In this document: piece after piece, positions 6,843 through 15,727 of the stretch
How the letters are laid out: every line of letters starts with the position of its first letter
Position numbering within the stretch: position 1 is the first letter of the stretch
Source: an uncultured bacterium
GTDB taxonomy: Bacteria > Actinomycetota > Coriobacteriia > Coriobacteriales > Coriobacteriaceae
NCBI GenBank assembly: GCA_905214425.1
Contig: CAJMLY010000016.1
Span: 1 to 45,780, forward strand
DNA: 45,780 bases
Direction of reading: 5' to 3'
Position numbers and translations under genes: made by a program
The notes under the pieces: model-generated
What the model was told of the DNA's origin: nothing
The model's input: the letters and a program-made list of their open reading frames with translations, nothing else
Database searches by the model: none

Positions 6843-7568
6843 ATGACGGTCTATGTGACGGGCGATATTCACGGCGGCCTCGACATGCAAAAGCTGCGCG
6901 ACTGGGATCTTGGGGATGGTCTGACAAGTGACGACTATCTCATCATCGCGGGCGACTTTGGCTTTCCGTGGGATTTCTCTGCCGAGGAATGTGCCGACAT
7001 CGCCTGGCTGGAGTCGCGCCCCTATACCGTGCTGTTTGTCGACGGCAACCACGAGCGTTTCGATCACTGGTCGGAGCGCCCCATGGAGTTGTGGCACGGC
7101 GGGCTGACGCAGCGCCTGTCGGATACCTCTCCCATACGGCGCCTGACGCGTGGCGAGACTTTCGAGCTCGATGACTCAATGATCTTTACCATGGGCGGCG
7201 CCACGAGCGTGGACAAGGAATATCGCATTCCGTATTCCAGCTGGTGGCCGCAAGAGCTTCCGGACGAGCGCAACTTTGAGGAGGCGCGGGCAAAGCTCGA
7301 CAGCGTGGGCTGGAAGGTCGACTACGTGATCACCCACACCTGCTCCACGCGCATGCTTTCGCCCACGCTTTATCCGGCACCCGGCTGGAATTACCCCGCC
7401 GTTGATCGGCTTACGGCATTTTTCGATGAGCTGGAAGACCGCTTGGATTACAAGCGCTGGTACTACGGGCATTTTCATCGGGATGCCAACCCTGCCGAGC
7501 GCCATACCGTGCTCTACGACTGCATCGTTCGCCTGGGCGACGAACTCCAGCCCTGGGATGTCGCGTAG
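6843..7568 (+). CDS. Calcineurin-like metallophosphoesterase
   Basis: The 241-residue enzyme shows the metallophosphoesterase motifs in order: GDIHGG (residues 7-12, D-x-H), IIAGDFGF (GD box), FVDGNHERFD (GNH[DE]), VITHTCS and YYGHFHRD (GHxH). These bind two metals that activate water against a phosphate ester. The second motif is GDFG rather than GDxxDRG, as in a subgroup of short phosphoesterases. The ATG at 6843 follows AGGGAAGTGG; an in-frame ATG 36 bp upstream lacks a good ribosome site. The substrate is unknown. The gene converges on gluQ with only 15 bp between them and no clear terminator. Confidence 0.85.
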   Translation: MTVYVTGDIHGGLDMQKLRDWDLGDGLTSDDYLIIAGDFGFPWDFSAEECADIAWLESRPYTVLFVDGNHERFDHWSERPMELWHGGLTQRLSDTSPIRRLTRGETFELDDSMIFTMGGATSVDKEYRIPYSSWWPQELPDERNFEEARAKLDSVGWKVDYVITHTCSTRMLSPTLYPAPGWNYPAVDRLTAFFDELEDRLDYKRWYYGHFHRDANPAERHTVLYDCIVRLGDELQPWDVA

Positions 7569-7583
7569 GGGCGGGGTGGCTGG

Positions 7584-8594
7584 CTACTCGACCGTTACAG
7601 TGATGTTTTCCCGATGCGTACGGATAACATCCCAGCTAAAGTGTTCAACCAGCTGCTCGGCAGAGCGCGGTGTGGCGTCCGGCGCGATGCCTGTTTGCCC
7701 GGTGAGCCAGCCCAGCAGTGCCTCGGGCGCGCCAAAGCGGGCGCGGAGCTCGCCCAGGTCCAGGTCGCGGTCGCGCTTGGAAAGGCGGCGGCCGTCCGGC
7801 GACATGAGCAGCGGAATGTGCGCGTAGTGCGGTGTGGGAAGTCCCAGCAGATGCTGCAGGTAGATTTGGCGGGGCGTGGAGCCCAGCAGATCGCATCCGC
7901 GCACGACCTCGGTGACGTCCATGGCAGCGTCGTCGACCACCACGGCTAGCTGGTAGGCAAAAACGCCGTCGCTGCGGCGCACCAAAAAGTCACCGCACTC
8001 GGTGGCGAGTGCTTCGCATTGGGCTCCGTACGTGCGGTCCACGAATTCGATCACGTCGCTGGCGAGGTCGTCGACGGTGGGCACGCGCAGGCGCGTGGCC
8101 GGAGCACGCAGGGCACTGCGGCGGGTGATTTCTTCAGCAGAAAGACCTCTGCAGGCGCCGCGGTAGATGGGCGTGCCGTCGCTGGCGTGCGGCGCGCTCG
8201 CGGCGTGGAGTTCGGCACGCGTGCAAAAACAGGGATAGGTGAGGCGGGCGTCTTGCAGCTGGCGCAGGGCGTCCTCGTACAGATCCAGGCGATCGTGCTG
8301 GTAGTAGGGGCCTTCGTCCCACTCGAGCCCCAGCCAGGTCAGATCGTCAATCAGTTGAGCGGCAAGTTCCGGGCGCTTGCAGCGATCGTCCAGGTCCTCG
8401 ATGCGCAGCACGATGCTGCCGCCCTGGCTGCGGGCCGAAAGCCACGAGCACAGGCAGCTGAACACGTTGCCCAGGTGCATGCGGCCCGAGGGCGACGGGG
8501 CGAAACGGCCCACGACGGGCGCGGGGGCGGAGGCGGGTGGCGTCGCTGGCGCGTCCGCGGCGGGCGTTGCTATGTTGCGTGTTTTGATATCCAT
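7584..8594 (-). CDS. gluQ: Glutamyl-Q tRNA(Asp) synthetase
   Basis: This 336-residue class I synthetase fragment consists of the GluRS catalytic core without an anticodon-binding domain, the hallmark of GluQRS, which attaches glutamate to queuosine in tRNA(Asp). The HIGH-type motif is HLGN (40-43) within GRFAPSPSGRMHLGN, and the KMSKS-type motif is RRLSKRDRDLDL near the end of the core. The zinc ligands CFC...Y..C typical of the family are present. There is an extra Ala/Pro-rich N-terminus of about 28 residues before the core. No Shine-Dalgarno precedes the ATG; a -10-like TATACT sits 8 bp before it, suggesting a leaderless message. Upstream in-frame starts would add only non-conserved sequence. 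Confidence 0.9.
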   Translation of the reverse strand: MDIKTRNIATPAADAPATPPASAPAPVVGRFAPSPSGRMHLGNVFSCLCSWLSARSQGGSIVLRIEDLDDRCKRPELAAQLIDDLTWLGLEWDEGPYYQHDRLDLYEDALRQLQDARLTYPCFCTRAELHAASAPHASDGTPIYRGACRGLSAEEITRRSALRAPATRLRVPTVDDLASDVIEFVDRTYGAQCEALATECGDFLVRRSDGVFAYQLAVVVDDAAMDVTEVVRGCDLLGSTPRQIYLQHLLGLPTPHYAHIPLLMSPDGRRLSKRDRDLDLGELRARFGAPEALLGWLTGQTGIAPDATPRSAEQLVEHFSWDVIRTHRENITVTVE

Positions 8595-8601
8595 GCGGAC
8601 G

Positions 8602-8607
8602 AGTATA
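8602..8607 (-). promoter_or_regulatory. -10 box close to gluQ start
   Basis: TATACT on the minus strand ends 7 bp before the gluQ ATG, which would place transcription start at or next to the initiation codon. No convincing -35 is seen. Confidence 0.35.
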
Positions 8608-8730
8608 GCGCGGGACGCGATGGGGAGGCGTCGCTGTGGTCCGTAAGTTGTCGGGGCCCCGCATTGCGTGTGACGGGCTGCAGACTCGGTGCTTTGATTC
8701 CCGTCCATCAACTTGGCACCTTAGACGACA

Positions 8731-8766
8731 GAAACCCCGGCAGCTCTTCGCAACTGCCGGGGTTTC
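8731..8766. terminator. Strong hairpin in a divergent gap
   Basis: A perfect 13-bp stem GAAACCCCGGCAG/CTGCCGGGGTTTC with a 10-nt loop. On the minus strand it is followed by a weak T-run. It lies between two divergent genes (gluQ and the DUF2207 gene), where no neighbouring annotated transcript should end, so it may terminate an unannotated RNA read leftward from about 8990-8770. Confidence 0.6.
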
Positions 8767-8791
8767 CGCGGAAAAGGGGGACATGATCCTC

Positions 8792-8842
8792 GAGCGAACG
8801 GCAAAGGGGCAAACCGTTTTCGCTCAACTGCTTTATGCCCCT
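8792..8842 (+). other. H-type pseudoknot candidate
   Basis: Stem 1 pairs GAGCGAACGG (8792-8801) with CCGTTTTCGCTC (8814-8825, two-base bulge). The loop bases AGGGGCA (8805-8811) are exactly complementary to TGCCCCT (8836-8842) downstream, giving a 7-bp second stem. The complementarity is as strong on the other strand, so orientation is uncertain. It is one of the unexplained structures in the 508-bp gap 8595-9102. Confidence 0.35.
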
Positions 8843-8940
8843 CGGCTGGCGGCTCAATCAGCGCGTGCCGCGCCCACACAAAGCCGCTACACCTGTGACG
8901 GAGCTATGAAGTGGTATCTATTGCTGGCGCAGGCCATGCC

Positions 8941-8989
8941 AAGGAGTGTCCCAGATTGCCGGCAGATAAGGAACGTCCCCAGGTGCCGG
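8941..8989. repeat. Diverged 22-bp direct repeat
   Basis: AAGGAGTGTCCCAGATTGCCGG (8941-8962, here described by its ends AAGGAG and TGCCGG) recurs at 8968-8989 with 16 of 22 bases shared. Its GTCCCC word is common to several other intergenic repeats of this window. The rest of the gap to 9102 shows only the AAAGGAC ribosome site of the next gene. Confidence 0.5.
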
Positions 8990-9102
8990 TCGCGGGCGTG
9001 ACTTTCGTCCCGTTTGATACTCCGCTGGCCTAGATGTTCGTCATGTGCGCCCGTAAACGTGGGACAATGGCGTTACTGGTATCACAGACAAAGGACGTGC
9101 CC

Positions 9103-11046
9103 ATGAACGACCCCGTTGCCAAAACCTGTCGGCAGCGCCGCCTGTTTGCGCGATTTGCTTCCGTCTGCGCACTCGTCGCGCTTGCATTGCTGCTACTGCC
9201 CGCCGCCGCGCACGCCGACGGTTATTCCATGACCCAAACCTATATCAGTGCCACGGTTGAGGCCGATGGATCGCTGACCGTTGTCGAGGGACGCCAGTTT
9301 GATTTCGACGACGACATCAACGGCGTGTTTTGGGAGATCAATACGGGCACCAACCAGCAGGGCGGCACGGCGGGCGTCGACGTGCTGAGTGTCGAGGAAG
9401 AGGACACCGCGTTTAACAAAGTCGATAGCGCGAACAAGGGCGATTCTGGCGTCTACACGGTCGAGCAGACCAGTGACGGCGTAAGGATTAAGGTGTTCAG
9501 CCCCCACGAGAGCGGCGACAGCGCGATCTATTTTGTGAGCTACACCATGACCGGTGCGGTTATGAACTGGGCCGATACCGCCGAGCTCTACTGGAAGTTC
9601 GTGGGCGACGGCTGGTCTGCGGATTCCGACGATGTCGAGATGGAAGTGCGCTTCGCAAATGCCGCTGCCGGGACGGCGGCCGTCAAGGGCGATAATTTCC
9701 GCGCATGGGGCCACGGCCCGCTGACGGGCGATGTATCGCTCGATGCGGACGAACCCATGGTCACCTATACCATTCCCTGTGTGCATCAGGGCGAATTCGC
9801 CGAGGCACGCATCGCCTTCCCTAGCGACTGGGTGCCGCAGCTTACCGCCTCGGGCGAAGAGCGCATGTCAACGATCATGAGCGAAGAGAAGGAATGGGCT
9901 GACGAGGCTAACGCCCGCCGCGCTCACGCTCGCATGATTGCCAATGCACTTGCCGTGCTAAGTGTTGTCGCGGCGTTGGCCTTTACCGGCACAATCGTTG
10001 TGCTTAAGCTGCGCCGCCGTAAGCCCAAGCCGCTTTTCCAGGACGAATATTTCCGCGATGTGCCTTCGGCCGACCATCCCGCCGTGCTTTCGGCTCTCAT
10101 GAGCTGGAACGAGGTGCCCGATCAGGCATATATCGCCACGCTTATGAAGCTCACCGACGACCGTGTGATCAAGCTGGAGCAGGCGACCGTGACCAAGGCC
10201 AAGAAGGGCCTGTTGGGGCGTGAAAAAGAAGAGCAGACGTATCGCGTGACGGTGAGTGATGCGGGCTGGAAGTCGGCCAAGGGCATTGACCGCATGGTGC
10301 TCAAGGTCTTCTTTGCCGGTGCTAAGCCCGACGAGAACGGTGATCGCTCGCGCACGTTTGACGAGCTGCAGCACTACGTCAAGCAGCACGCTACGCCCGT
10401 GGGCGACAAGCTCGAGGACTATCAGAACACCGTTAAGGGCAAGTTGGCCGATAGCGAGTACGTTGCCTCGGACGGCATTGTCGCAATGGTGTTTTGCCTG
10501 GTTCTTGGTATTCTGATCGCCTTTATTCCCGTGGGATCCATCTTCTTTACCGATGGCGCACAGGCGAACATTACCGCCGCGGTTATCTCGGTGCCGATTG
10601 TGCTGGTGGGTATCGGCGTGGGCCTTACGTTCCGCCGCTTTACGCCGGAGGGCGCCGAGGTGGCGGCTCGCTGCAAGGCACTTAAGCATTGGCTCGAGGA
10701 CTTCACTCGTCTAAAGGAAGCCGTCCCCGGCGATCTGGTGCTGTGGAACAAGCTGCTGGTGATGGGCGTGGCGCTGGGTGTTTCCAAGGAAGTGCTGCGT
10801 CAGCTTGCCGAGGCCGTGCCGCCCGAGGTGCGCGAGGCCGACGGCTTCTATGACAATTATCCCTGCTACTGGTGGTACTACCATCATTACGGTATCGAGT
10901 CTCCGCTCGATTCGTTCGACGACGTGTATCACGAGAGCATCCGTGAGCTGGCGTCGAGCTCCGACAGCTCGGGCGGCGGCGGAGGCGGCGGCTTCTCTGG
11001 CGGCGGAGGCGGCGGCGTCGGCGGAGGCGGCGGCGGAACGTTCTAG
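9103..11046 (+). CDS. DUF2207 membrane protein with poly-glycine tail
   Basis: A 647-residue protein. It has a signal peptide (basic RRLFAR, hydrophobic core, cleavage likely after AHA near residue 38) and an extracytoplasmic beta-rich region with the DUF2207 opening (YISATVEADGSLTVVEGRQF, FDDDINGVFWEI). Transmembrane helices follow at about 281-304, 457-480 and 488-513, with a cytoplasmic segment between. The C-terminal 26 residues are almost all glycine and serine, as in many DUF2207 proteins. The role of the family is unproven; it is widespread in Gram-positive bacteria. ATG 9103 is preferred because AAAGGAC lies 6 bp upstream and the signal peptide follows directly. It is monocistronic, with a terminator at 11061. 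Confidence 0.88.
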   Translation: MNDPVAKTCRQRRLFARFASVCALVALALLLLPAAAHADGYSMTQTYISATVEADGSLTVVEGRQFDFDDDINGVFWEINTGTNQQGGTAGVDVLSVEEEDTAFNKVDSANKGDSGVYTVEQTSDGVRIKVFSPHESGDSAIYFVSYTMTGAVMNWADTAELYWKFVGDGWSADSDDVEMEVRFANAAAGTAAVKGDNFRAWGHGPLTGDVSLDADEPMVTYTIPCVHQGEFAEARIAFPSDWVPQLTASGEERMSTIMSEEKEWADEANARRAHARMIANALAVLSVVAALAFTGTIVVLKLRRRKPKPLFQDEYFRDVPSADHPAVLSALMSWNEVPDQAYIATLMKLTDDRVIKLEQATVTKAKKGLLGREKEEQTYRVTVSDAGWKSAKGIDRMVLKVFFAGAKPDENGDRSRTFDELQHYVKQHATPVGDKLEDYQNTVKGKLADSEYVASDGIVAMVFCLVLGILIAFIPVGSIFFTDGAQANITAAVISVPIVLVGIGVGLTFRRFTPEGAEVAARCKALKHWLEDFTRLKEAVPGDLVLWNKLLVMGVALGVSKEVLRQLAEAVPPEVREADGFYDNYPCYWWYYHHYGIESPLDSFDDVYHESIRELASSSDSSGGGGGGGFSGGGGGGVGGGGGGTF

Positions 11047-11060
11047 CGCGCTCTGATTTT

Positions 11061-11107
11061 TGGGATGGATCTTCTCCGGCGACTGCCGACGGATCCATCC
11101 CATTTTT
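11061..11107 (+). terminator. Intrinsic terminator
   Basis: Stem TGGGATGGATC (11061-11071) with GATCCATCCCA (11092-11102), followed by TTTTTA. It ends the DUF2207 gene. Confidence 0.85.
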
Positions 11108-11138
11108 ATGCGCTACCTACGAAGACTGTCCCCAACGA

Positions 11139-11169
11139 CTAGTCACTGGGAACGTTCCTAAATGACTAG
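11139..11169. repeat. GACTAG-family palindrome, copy at GNAT 3' end
   Basis: CTAGTCA (11139-11145) pairs with TGACTAG (11163-11169) around a central GGAACGTTCC palindrome. The adjacent 11128-11140 stretch adds GTCCCCAACGACTAG. It shares words with the elements at 39096-39149 and 31554-31563 and, like them, lies just past the stop codon of a leftward gene. Confidence 0.65.
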
Positions 11170-11184
11170 GTATGGCTGCCGGGT

Positions 11185-11826
11185 TTAGGCTGTTAGGTCG
11201 AGTTCGTAGAGGAAGCTTTCGCGCGGCATGGCGTGGCGGCGCTCTTCGCGGTTGGCGCGGTGCGTGGCCGTGCGCTTAAAGCCGTGCAGTTCGTAGAACT
11301 GCCACGAGCAGTTGGAGTCGGTGTACAGGTGCGCCCTCGTCGCTCCAAGCGAGGACAGGTGCGAGACGGCGGCATCGAGCAGAACCGTGCCAACGCCTAG
11401 GCCATGGACATCGCGATCCACGGCAAGCAGCGTGACCTCGTTGTCGTGCGGCAACGGGCTGCTCTCGAGCAGGCGGTTGTTGGTTCGAATGGTTGCGCGC
11501 ACAAACGAGAGGTACTCGGCGCAGGCATCGGGCTCTAGCTCACGCATCTGCGATAGCAGCGCGCGTTCGGTATCCATCCAATGTTCCTTAACGGTGGCGC
11601 CGGAGCTCTGTCCCGCACGCGCGAGCGAAATACCACGCGCCTGACCGTCGATTACGGCAACCTGTGAAAACGTCGACGACGAAAGGCAGTAGGCGAGGTC
11701 GCACGCGGCCTCAAGGCGGTTGTACTCATCGTTATCCGAATTGTTATGCCAAAGCTGCTGCAGAATCAGCGCGATGGCGTCGAAGTCTTCGGTATCAAAC
11801 GGTCGGTAGAGAACCCGCGAGACCAT
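11185..11826 (-). CDS. GNAT-family N-acetyltransferase
   Basis: The 213-residue protein has the GNAT fold signature. Motif A is VTLLAVDRDVHGLGVGTVLL (acetyl-CoA pyrophosphate loop, V-x-x-x-x-H-G-x-G-V-G), followed by ASHLSSLGATRAHLYTDSN and the motif B tyrosine region WQFYELHGFKR. The N-terminal half (FDTEDFDAIALILQQLWHN) is the acceptor side and is not diagnostic. It transfers an acetyl group from acetyl-CoA to an amine of unknown identity. AGAGG lies 6 bp before the ATG. It is divergent from purH across 277 bp, in which I find no riboswitch, only a GCATCGATGCGCTCGATGC hairpin near 11985. Confidence 0.88.
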   Translation of the reverse strand: MVSRVLYRPFDTEDFDAIALILQQLWHNNSDNDEYNRLEAACDLAYCLSSSTFSQVAVIDGQARGISLARAGQSSGATVKEHWMDTERALLSQMRELEPDACAEYLSFVRATIRTNNRLLESSPLPHDNEVTLLAVDRDVHGLGVGTVLLDAAVSHLSSLGATRAHLYTDSNCSWQFYELHGFKRTATHRANREERRHAMPRESFLYELDLTA

Positions 11827-12103
11827 GGTGCCTCTTTCTTTCGCGGATGCATATCGAGCACAGTTCTACCACGCCATTGGCATCTAATTATGGTGCCCCT
11901 GTGTTCCATGAACTCACCGTGCCCGGTGCCGTGCCCATCCCCTCTGCTCGCAAACTTTTTCTGCATATGCGCCCGTTGCGGGGTGCATCGATGCGCTCGA
12001 TGCGCTACATTAAATCAGTATTTTCAATGCCGCTGCGCGAGCGCTGCAGATCGACGTATCACCGACTCACAGAGCACGGCGGCGTACCAGACAGGAGGAC
12101 TGC

Positions 12104-13711
12104 ATGGGATCTGATGTGAAGATCGCACGCGCGTTGATCTCGGTTACCGATAAGACGGGCGTCGTCGATTTCGCACGGACGCTGGTTGACGACTTTGGCG
12201 TCGAGATCATCTCTACGGGCGGCACGGCTCGTGCCATCGAGGACGCGGGCGTTCCCGTAACCCCCATCGAGGAGTTCACGGGCTATCCCGAGATGATGGA
12301 CGGCCGCGTTAAGACCCTGCACCCCAAGGTTCATGGCGCGCTGCTGGCCCGCCGCGATTCCGAGCAGCACATGCAGGAGGCCGCTGAGCACGGCATTAAG
12401 CTGATCGACCTGGTCGTCGTCAACCTGTACGAGTTCGAGAAGACCGTTGCCAACCCCGAGGTCACCTTCGCGGACGCTATCGAGCACATCGACATCGGTG
12501 GCCCCTCTATGCTGCGCTCTGCTGCCAAGAACGCCGCGAGCGTTACCGTCATCTCCGACCCGGCCGACTATGATGCCGTCCTGGCCGAGATGCACGAGAC
12601 CGGTGGCTGCACCACGCTTTCCACCCGTCGTCGCCTGCAGGTGAAGGTCTACCAGACCACCGCCGCCTACGACACGGCTATCTCCCGTTGGCTTGCCGCC
12701 CAGGCGAGCGACGTGGCGGACACCTCTGCCAAGCTCGAGATCTCGCTGGAGAAGGTCGACGACCTGCGCTATGGCGAGAATCCTCAGCAGAAGGCTACGG
12801 TCTACCGCTTCGCCGAGGGCTGCGAGAACACCGCGAGCTCGCAGTTCCCGCTCGTGGGCTCCGAGCAGATCCAGGGCAAGCCGCTCAGCTACAACAACTA
12901 TCTGGATGCCGACGCCGCCTGGAACCTGGTCCGCGAGTTCGACGAGCCGGCCTGCGTAATCCTCAAGCACCAGAACCCCTGCGGTTCCGCCGTTGCCGAG
13001 GACATCACGGCTGCCTACGACCGCGCCTTCGCCTGCGATCCCAAGAGCGCCTTTGGCGGCATCATCGCCTGCAACCGCGAGGTTCCCTATGAGCTGGTTG
13101 AGCACTTTGCCGATCAGAACAAGCAGTTCGTCGAGGTCATCATCGCCCCGAGCTACACTGCCGAGGCGCTCGAGCGCATGGCCAAGCGCCCCAACCTGCG
13201 CGTGTTGGCGACCGGCGGCGTGGACCACGGCGCCCAGGTGGAGCTGCGCTCCGTCGACGGCGGCATGCTGGTGCAGGAGGTCGACCACGTGACCGAGGAT
13301 CCCGCGACCTTTACGTTCCCCACCGACCGCAAGCCCACCGACGCCGAGATGGCCGAGCTCGAGTTTGCCTGGAAGGTCTGCAAGGGCGTTAAGTCCAACG
13401 CCATCCTGATTTCCAAGGGCAAGGCCGGCATTGGCATGGGCCCGGGTCAGCCTAACCGCGTTGACTCTGCGCTGCTTGCCTGCGAGCGCGCCGAGGACTT
13501 CTGCGAGCGCGAGGGCGTGGAGAAGGGCGGCTTTGCCTGTGCAAGCGACGCGTTTTTCCCGTTCCGCGACAATGTCGACGTGCTTGCTGCGCACGGCGTG
13601 ACCTGCATCATCCAGCCCGGCGGCTCCAAGCGCGACGACGAAAGCATCCAGGCCTGCAACGAGCACAATATTGCTATGGTCTTTACCGGCGCCCGCCACT
13701 TTAGGCACTAA
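12104..13711 (+). CDS. purH: Bifunctional AICAR transformylase/IMP cyclohydrolase
   Basis: A 535-residue protein catalysing the last two steps of purine synthesis: formylation of AICAR from 10-formyl-THF and ring closure to IMP. The N-terminal MGS-like cyclohydrolase domain (about 1-145) carries ISTGGTARAIEDAG and KTLHPKVHGALLARR. The transformylase domain has DLRYGENPQQKA, KHQNPCGSAVAED, FGGIIACNREV, FFPFRDNVD and the end QPGGSKRDDESI...GARHFRH. Length and motifs match the family. ATG follows ACAGGAGGACTG. It is followed by an intrinsic terminator at 13741, so it is probably transcribed alone. Confidence 0.97.
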   Translation: MGSDVKIARALISVTDKTGVVDFARTLVDDFGVEIISTGGTARAIEDAGVPVTPIEEFTGYPEMMDGRVKTLHPKVHGALLARRDSEQHMQEAAEHGIKLIDLVVVNLYEFEKTVANPEVTFADAIEHIDIGGPSMLRSAAKNAASVTVISDPADYDAVLAEMHETGGCTTLSTRRRLQVKVYQTTAAYDTAISRWLAAQASDVADTSAKLEISLEKVDDLRYGENPQQKATVYRFAEGCENTASSQFPLVGSEQIQGKPLSYNNYLDADAAWNLVREFDEPACVILKHQNPCGSAVAEDITAAYDRAFACDPKSAFGGIIACNREVPYELVEHFADQNKQFVEVIIAPSYTAEALERMAKRPNLRVLATGGVDHGAQVELRSVDGGMLVQEVDHVTEDPATFTFPTDRKPTDAEMAELEFAWKVCKGVKSNAILISKGKAGIGMGPGQPNRVDSALLACERAEDFCEREGVEKGGFACASDAFFPFRDNVDVLAAHGVTCIIQPGGSKRDDESIQACNEHNIAMVFTGARHFRH

Positions 13712-13740
13712 GTTTCGCCCCGAAACAAAATAATCTCTGC

Positions 13741-13776
13741 AAAAGACGGTCGCTCCGTTTGGAGGGCCGTCTTTTT
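13741..13776 (+). terminator. Intrinsic terminator after purH
   Basis: AAAAGACGG (13741-13749) pairs with CCGTCTTTT (13767-13775), extended by further pairs inside, ending in a T-run. Confidence 0.88.
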
Positions 13777-13792
13777 GGTATAAGAGGACGGA

Positions 13793-14527
13793 ATGACTAA
13801 CACGAAAGGTATGACCATGCCCCAGATTGATGATGCCGAGCTGTTTGGCAATGCCGAGGATCAGCGTGCGTACGAGGACTTTTGCGCCAATCAGGAGGCG
13901 GTCGAGAAGTTCACGCTCGACAAGCCCGCGCTTGTCTGCCGTTGGCGCATGTCCAACAAAAAGGTGCCCATGCTCAACCGCCACATTCGCGCACTGTCCG
14001 AGCGCCTGGTGCAGGGCGAGCCGCTTACCCATAACATGCTCAGCTGGGCTAAACAGCACGTTGAGTGGTCGCTTGCCGAGGGCGATTACACTGCACACGA
14101 CGGCGTACTCATGCTGGTGATCGACATCAACGGCAACGCCGCCATGACGGTGGGGGAGTACGAGCCGCTCGCCGATACGTCGGCCAAGGCGCTGCGTGCC
14201 CGTTCCGCCGAGGCCCGCTCCGAGGCCGACGAGACCGGCGTGGCGCCCGAGTTGCTCGCCGCCGTCAACAACGGCGAGCTTGCCTTTGTGGCGCCGGCGG
14301 ACGAGTGCCTGTGCGGCACGGCGACGCTCATCGAGCAGCTCGCCCAGACCAAGGGCATCCCGGTCACGCGCGTAGATATTCCCGCACAGCTCAAGGGCGC
14401 CTTGTTCCTGATGAGCGACGAGCACGGCGTGGTTCCCGCAACCGAGACGGACGCTGCGGAGGCCGACGCCGCCACGGTCGCCTTCTTTGCCGACGGCTAC
14501 GAAAAGCTCCGTGCCCGCCGCTCCTAA
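13793..14527 (+). CDS. Uncharacterised cytoplasmic protein
   Basis: A 244-residue soluble alpha/beta protein with no signal peptide or membrane segment. I do not recognise the family. Visible blocks are KPALVCRWRMSNKKVPMLNR, SWAKQHVEWSL, GVLMLVIDINGNAAMTVGEY and ELAFVAPADECLCGTATLIE. The pattern of a hydrophobic-strand block followed by CGTATLIE is faintly like class IV aminotransferases, but the catalytic lysine context is missing, so I do not make that call. Starts at 13793 (AGAGGACGG upstream) and at 13817 (GAAAGG upstream) are both possible; I take the first. It is convergent with the PucR gene with 18 bp between them. Confidence 0.6.
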   Translation: MTNTKGMTMPQIDDAELFGNAEDQRAYEDFCANQEAVEKFTLDKPALVCRWRMSNKKVPMLNRHIRALSERLVQGEPLTHNMLSWAKQHVEWSLAEGDYTAHDGVLMLVIDINGNAAMTVGEYEPLADTSAKALRARSAEARSEADETGVAPELLAAVNNGELAFVAPADECLCGTATLIEQLAQTKGIPVTRVDIPAQLKGALFLMSDEHGVVPATETDAAEADAATVAFFADGYEKLRARRS

Positions 14528-14545
14528 CCTCAAGGCGGGGTTGGC

Positions 14546-15727
14546 TTACTGAAGCGAGCGAGCGCGTTCGATGGCGTAGGCGAGCGACAGCTGCTCCATC
14601 TCCGGGGCGCATTTGTAACTCAGTCCGGTGAGGGCTGTCACCTTATCGAGGCGATATCGAATCGTGTTCGGGTGCTGGCCAGTCTGCTTGGCGGTTCGCT
14701 CGATACGTCGGTCGTTCTCGATGAATGCGGCGAGCGTTGATTCCAGTTCGCTGCCATGCTCGCTGTCGTGCTCGCGTATCGGCGAGAGAATCGCCTCCGA
14801 GAACGATCGCATCTCCGGGGTTTCCGCAAAAGGCATCACGGTTTTCAGGATGCCGAGCTGCGTATAGCGGACGGGACCCTCGGCTCGTTGACAAGATAGG
14901 CGCTGTGCGTAAATCGCCTGCGAGATCGCCTGCGCCACCGCCTCGTCTCCAAACAGAATATCGCTGATGCCGAGCCCTTCCGCTCCGCCATCGATGCCGC
15001 TAGCCTCGATGAGCTCCGTGAGCGCCTGCACGATTCGCTCCACATCGAGCGTCTGCTCCGAGTCGCTTGTCGCTACGAATAACAAACCTCCGTCATAGGG
15101 TGCCAGCATATTGTGGCATCCGGCGAGGGTCGATTTTGCACAGAGACGTTCGATTTGCAAAAACGTACGCGGGTCGAGGGGATCTGCAAACGATGCGAAC
15201 AGGGCGACCGCTTCGTCCAGAAATGACGGGTTGAGGCTTCGGATGCGTCGGCAGATGGACTCGGGCGATGCGTCTGTCCTCAGGGCATCGATCTCGCGCT
15301 GTGCGAAGTCGATGGACGCGAGCTGCTCGATATGCCGTTTGACCTCATAGATGACGCTGTCAAAGAACAGTGAGTCGTCGGTCGTGAGAAAGACCGGGTA
15401 GTGCCGCGCGTTGGCGTAGCGGATGGCTTGGTCGGGAATCGGGATGTGCAGGACGTTTTTGATGATGAGACCGCTCGTTCCCTTGGCGACGAGGTACTTC
15501 ACGGCTTCAGTGATGAGGTACGGGTCGTCCTTCGCATAGAGGAAAGTGCTGAGGATGATCTCGTCTGAGCTGAAGTTGACGCGCTGGTACTTGTTCTTGA
15601 GGCCGGGCATAAGTTCATAATCGAGGATCCCGACGCCAGAGACGGCACGCGAGACGCCATCGCTGCCGGCGATTAGACGGACCGACCCCTCATATTCCCG
15701 TGAGAAGTCCGAGATGGTGTATAGCAT
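14546..15727 (-). CDS. PucR-family transcriptional regulator
   Basis: The 393-residue protein has the N-terminal PucR sensory domain (about 1-125, with GVGILDYELMPGLKN, EIILSTFLYAKDD and TSGLIIKNV), a GGDEF-like central region and a C-terminal HTH_30 domain (LESTLAAFIENDRRIERTAK then HPNTIRYRLDKV). Family members sense a metabolite and regulate linked catabolic genes. The ATG at 15727 is preferred because AAGGTG lies 6 bp upstream of it; in-frame ATGs at 15748 and 15733 have no comparable site. The divergent enzyme pair at 15945-18131 is the obvious target. The inducer is unknown. Confidence 0.88.
   Translation of the reverse strand: MLYTISDFSREYEGSVRLIAGSDGVSRAVSGVGILDYELMPGLKNKYQRVNFSSDEIILSTFLYAKDDPYLITEAVKYLVAKGTSGLIIKNVLHIPIPDQAIRYANARHYPVFLTTDDSLFFDSVIYEVKRHIEQLASIDFAQREIDALRTDASPESICRRIRSLNPSFLDEAVALFASFADPLDPRTFLQIERLCAKSTLAGCHNMLAPYDGGLLFVATSDSEQTLDVERIVQALTELIEASGIDGGAEGLGISDILFGDEAVAQAISQAIYAQRLSCQRAEGPVRYTQLGILKTVMPFAETPEMRSFSEAILSPIREHDSEHGSELESTLAAFIENDRRIERTAKQTGQHPNTIRYRLDKVTALTGLSYKCAPEMEQLSLAYAIERARSLQ

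Noticed and set aside
11827..12103. ZTP (pfl) riboswitch upstream of purH
   Set aside because: Looked for because this class often precedes purine genes; I could not find its conserved pseudoknot segments in the 277-bp leader.
13793..14527. Class IV aminotransferase call for the unknown protein
   Set aside because: Only a weak likeness around CGTATLIE; the PLP lysine and other family motifs are not visible.
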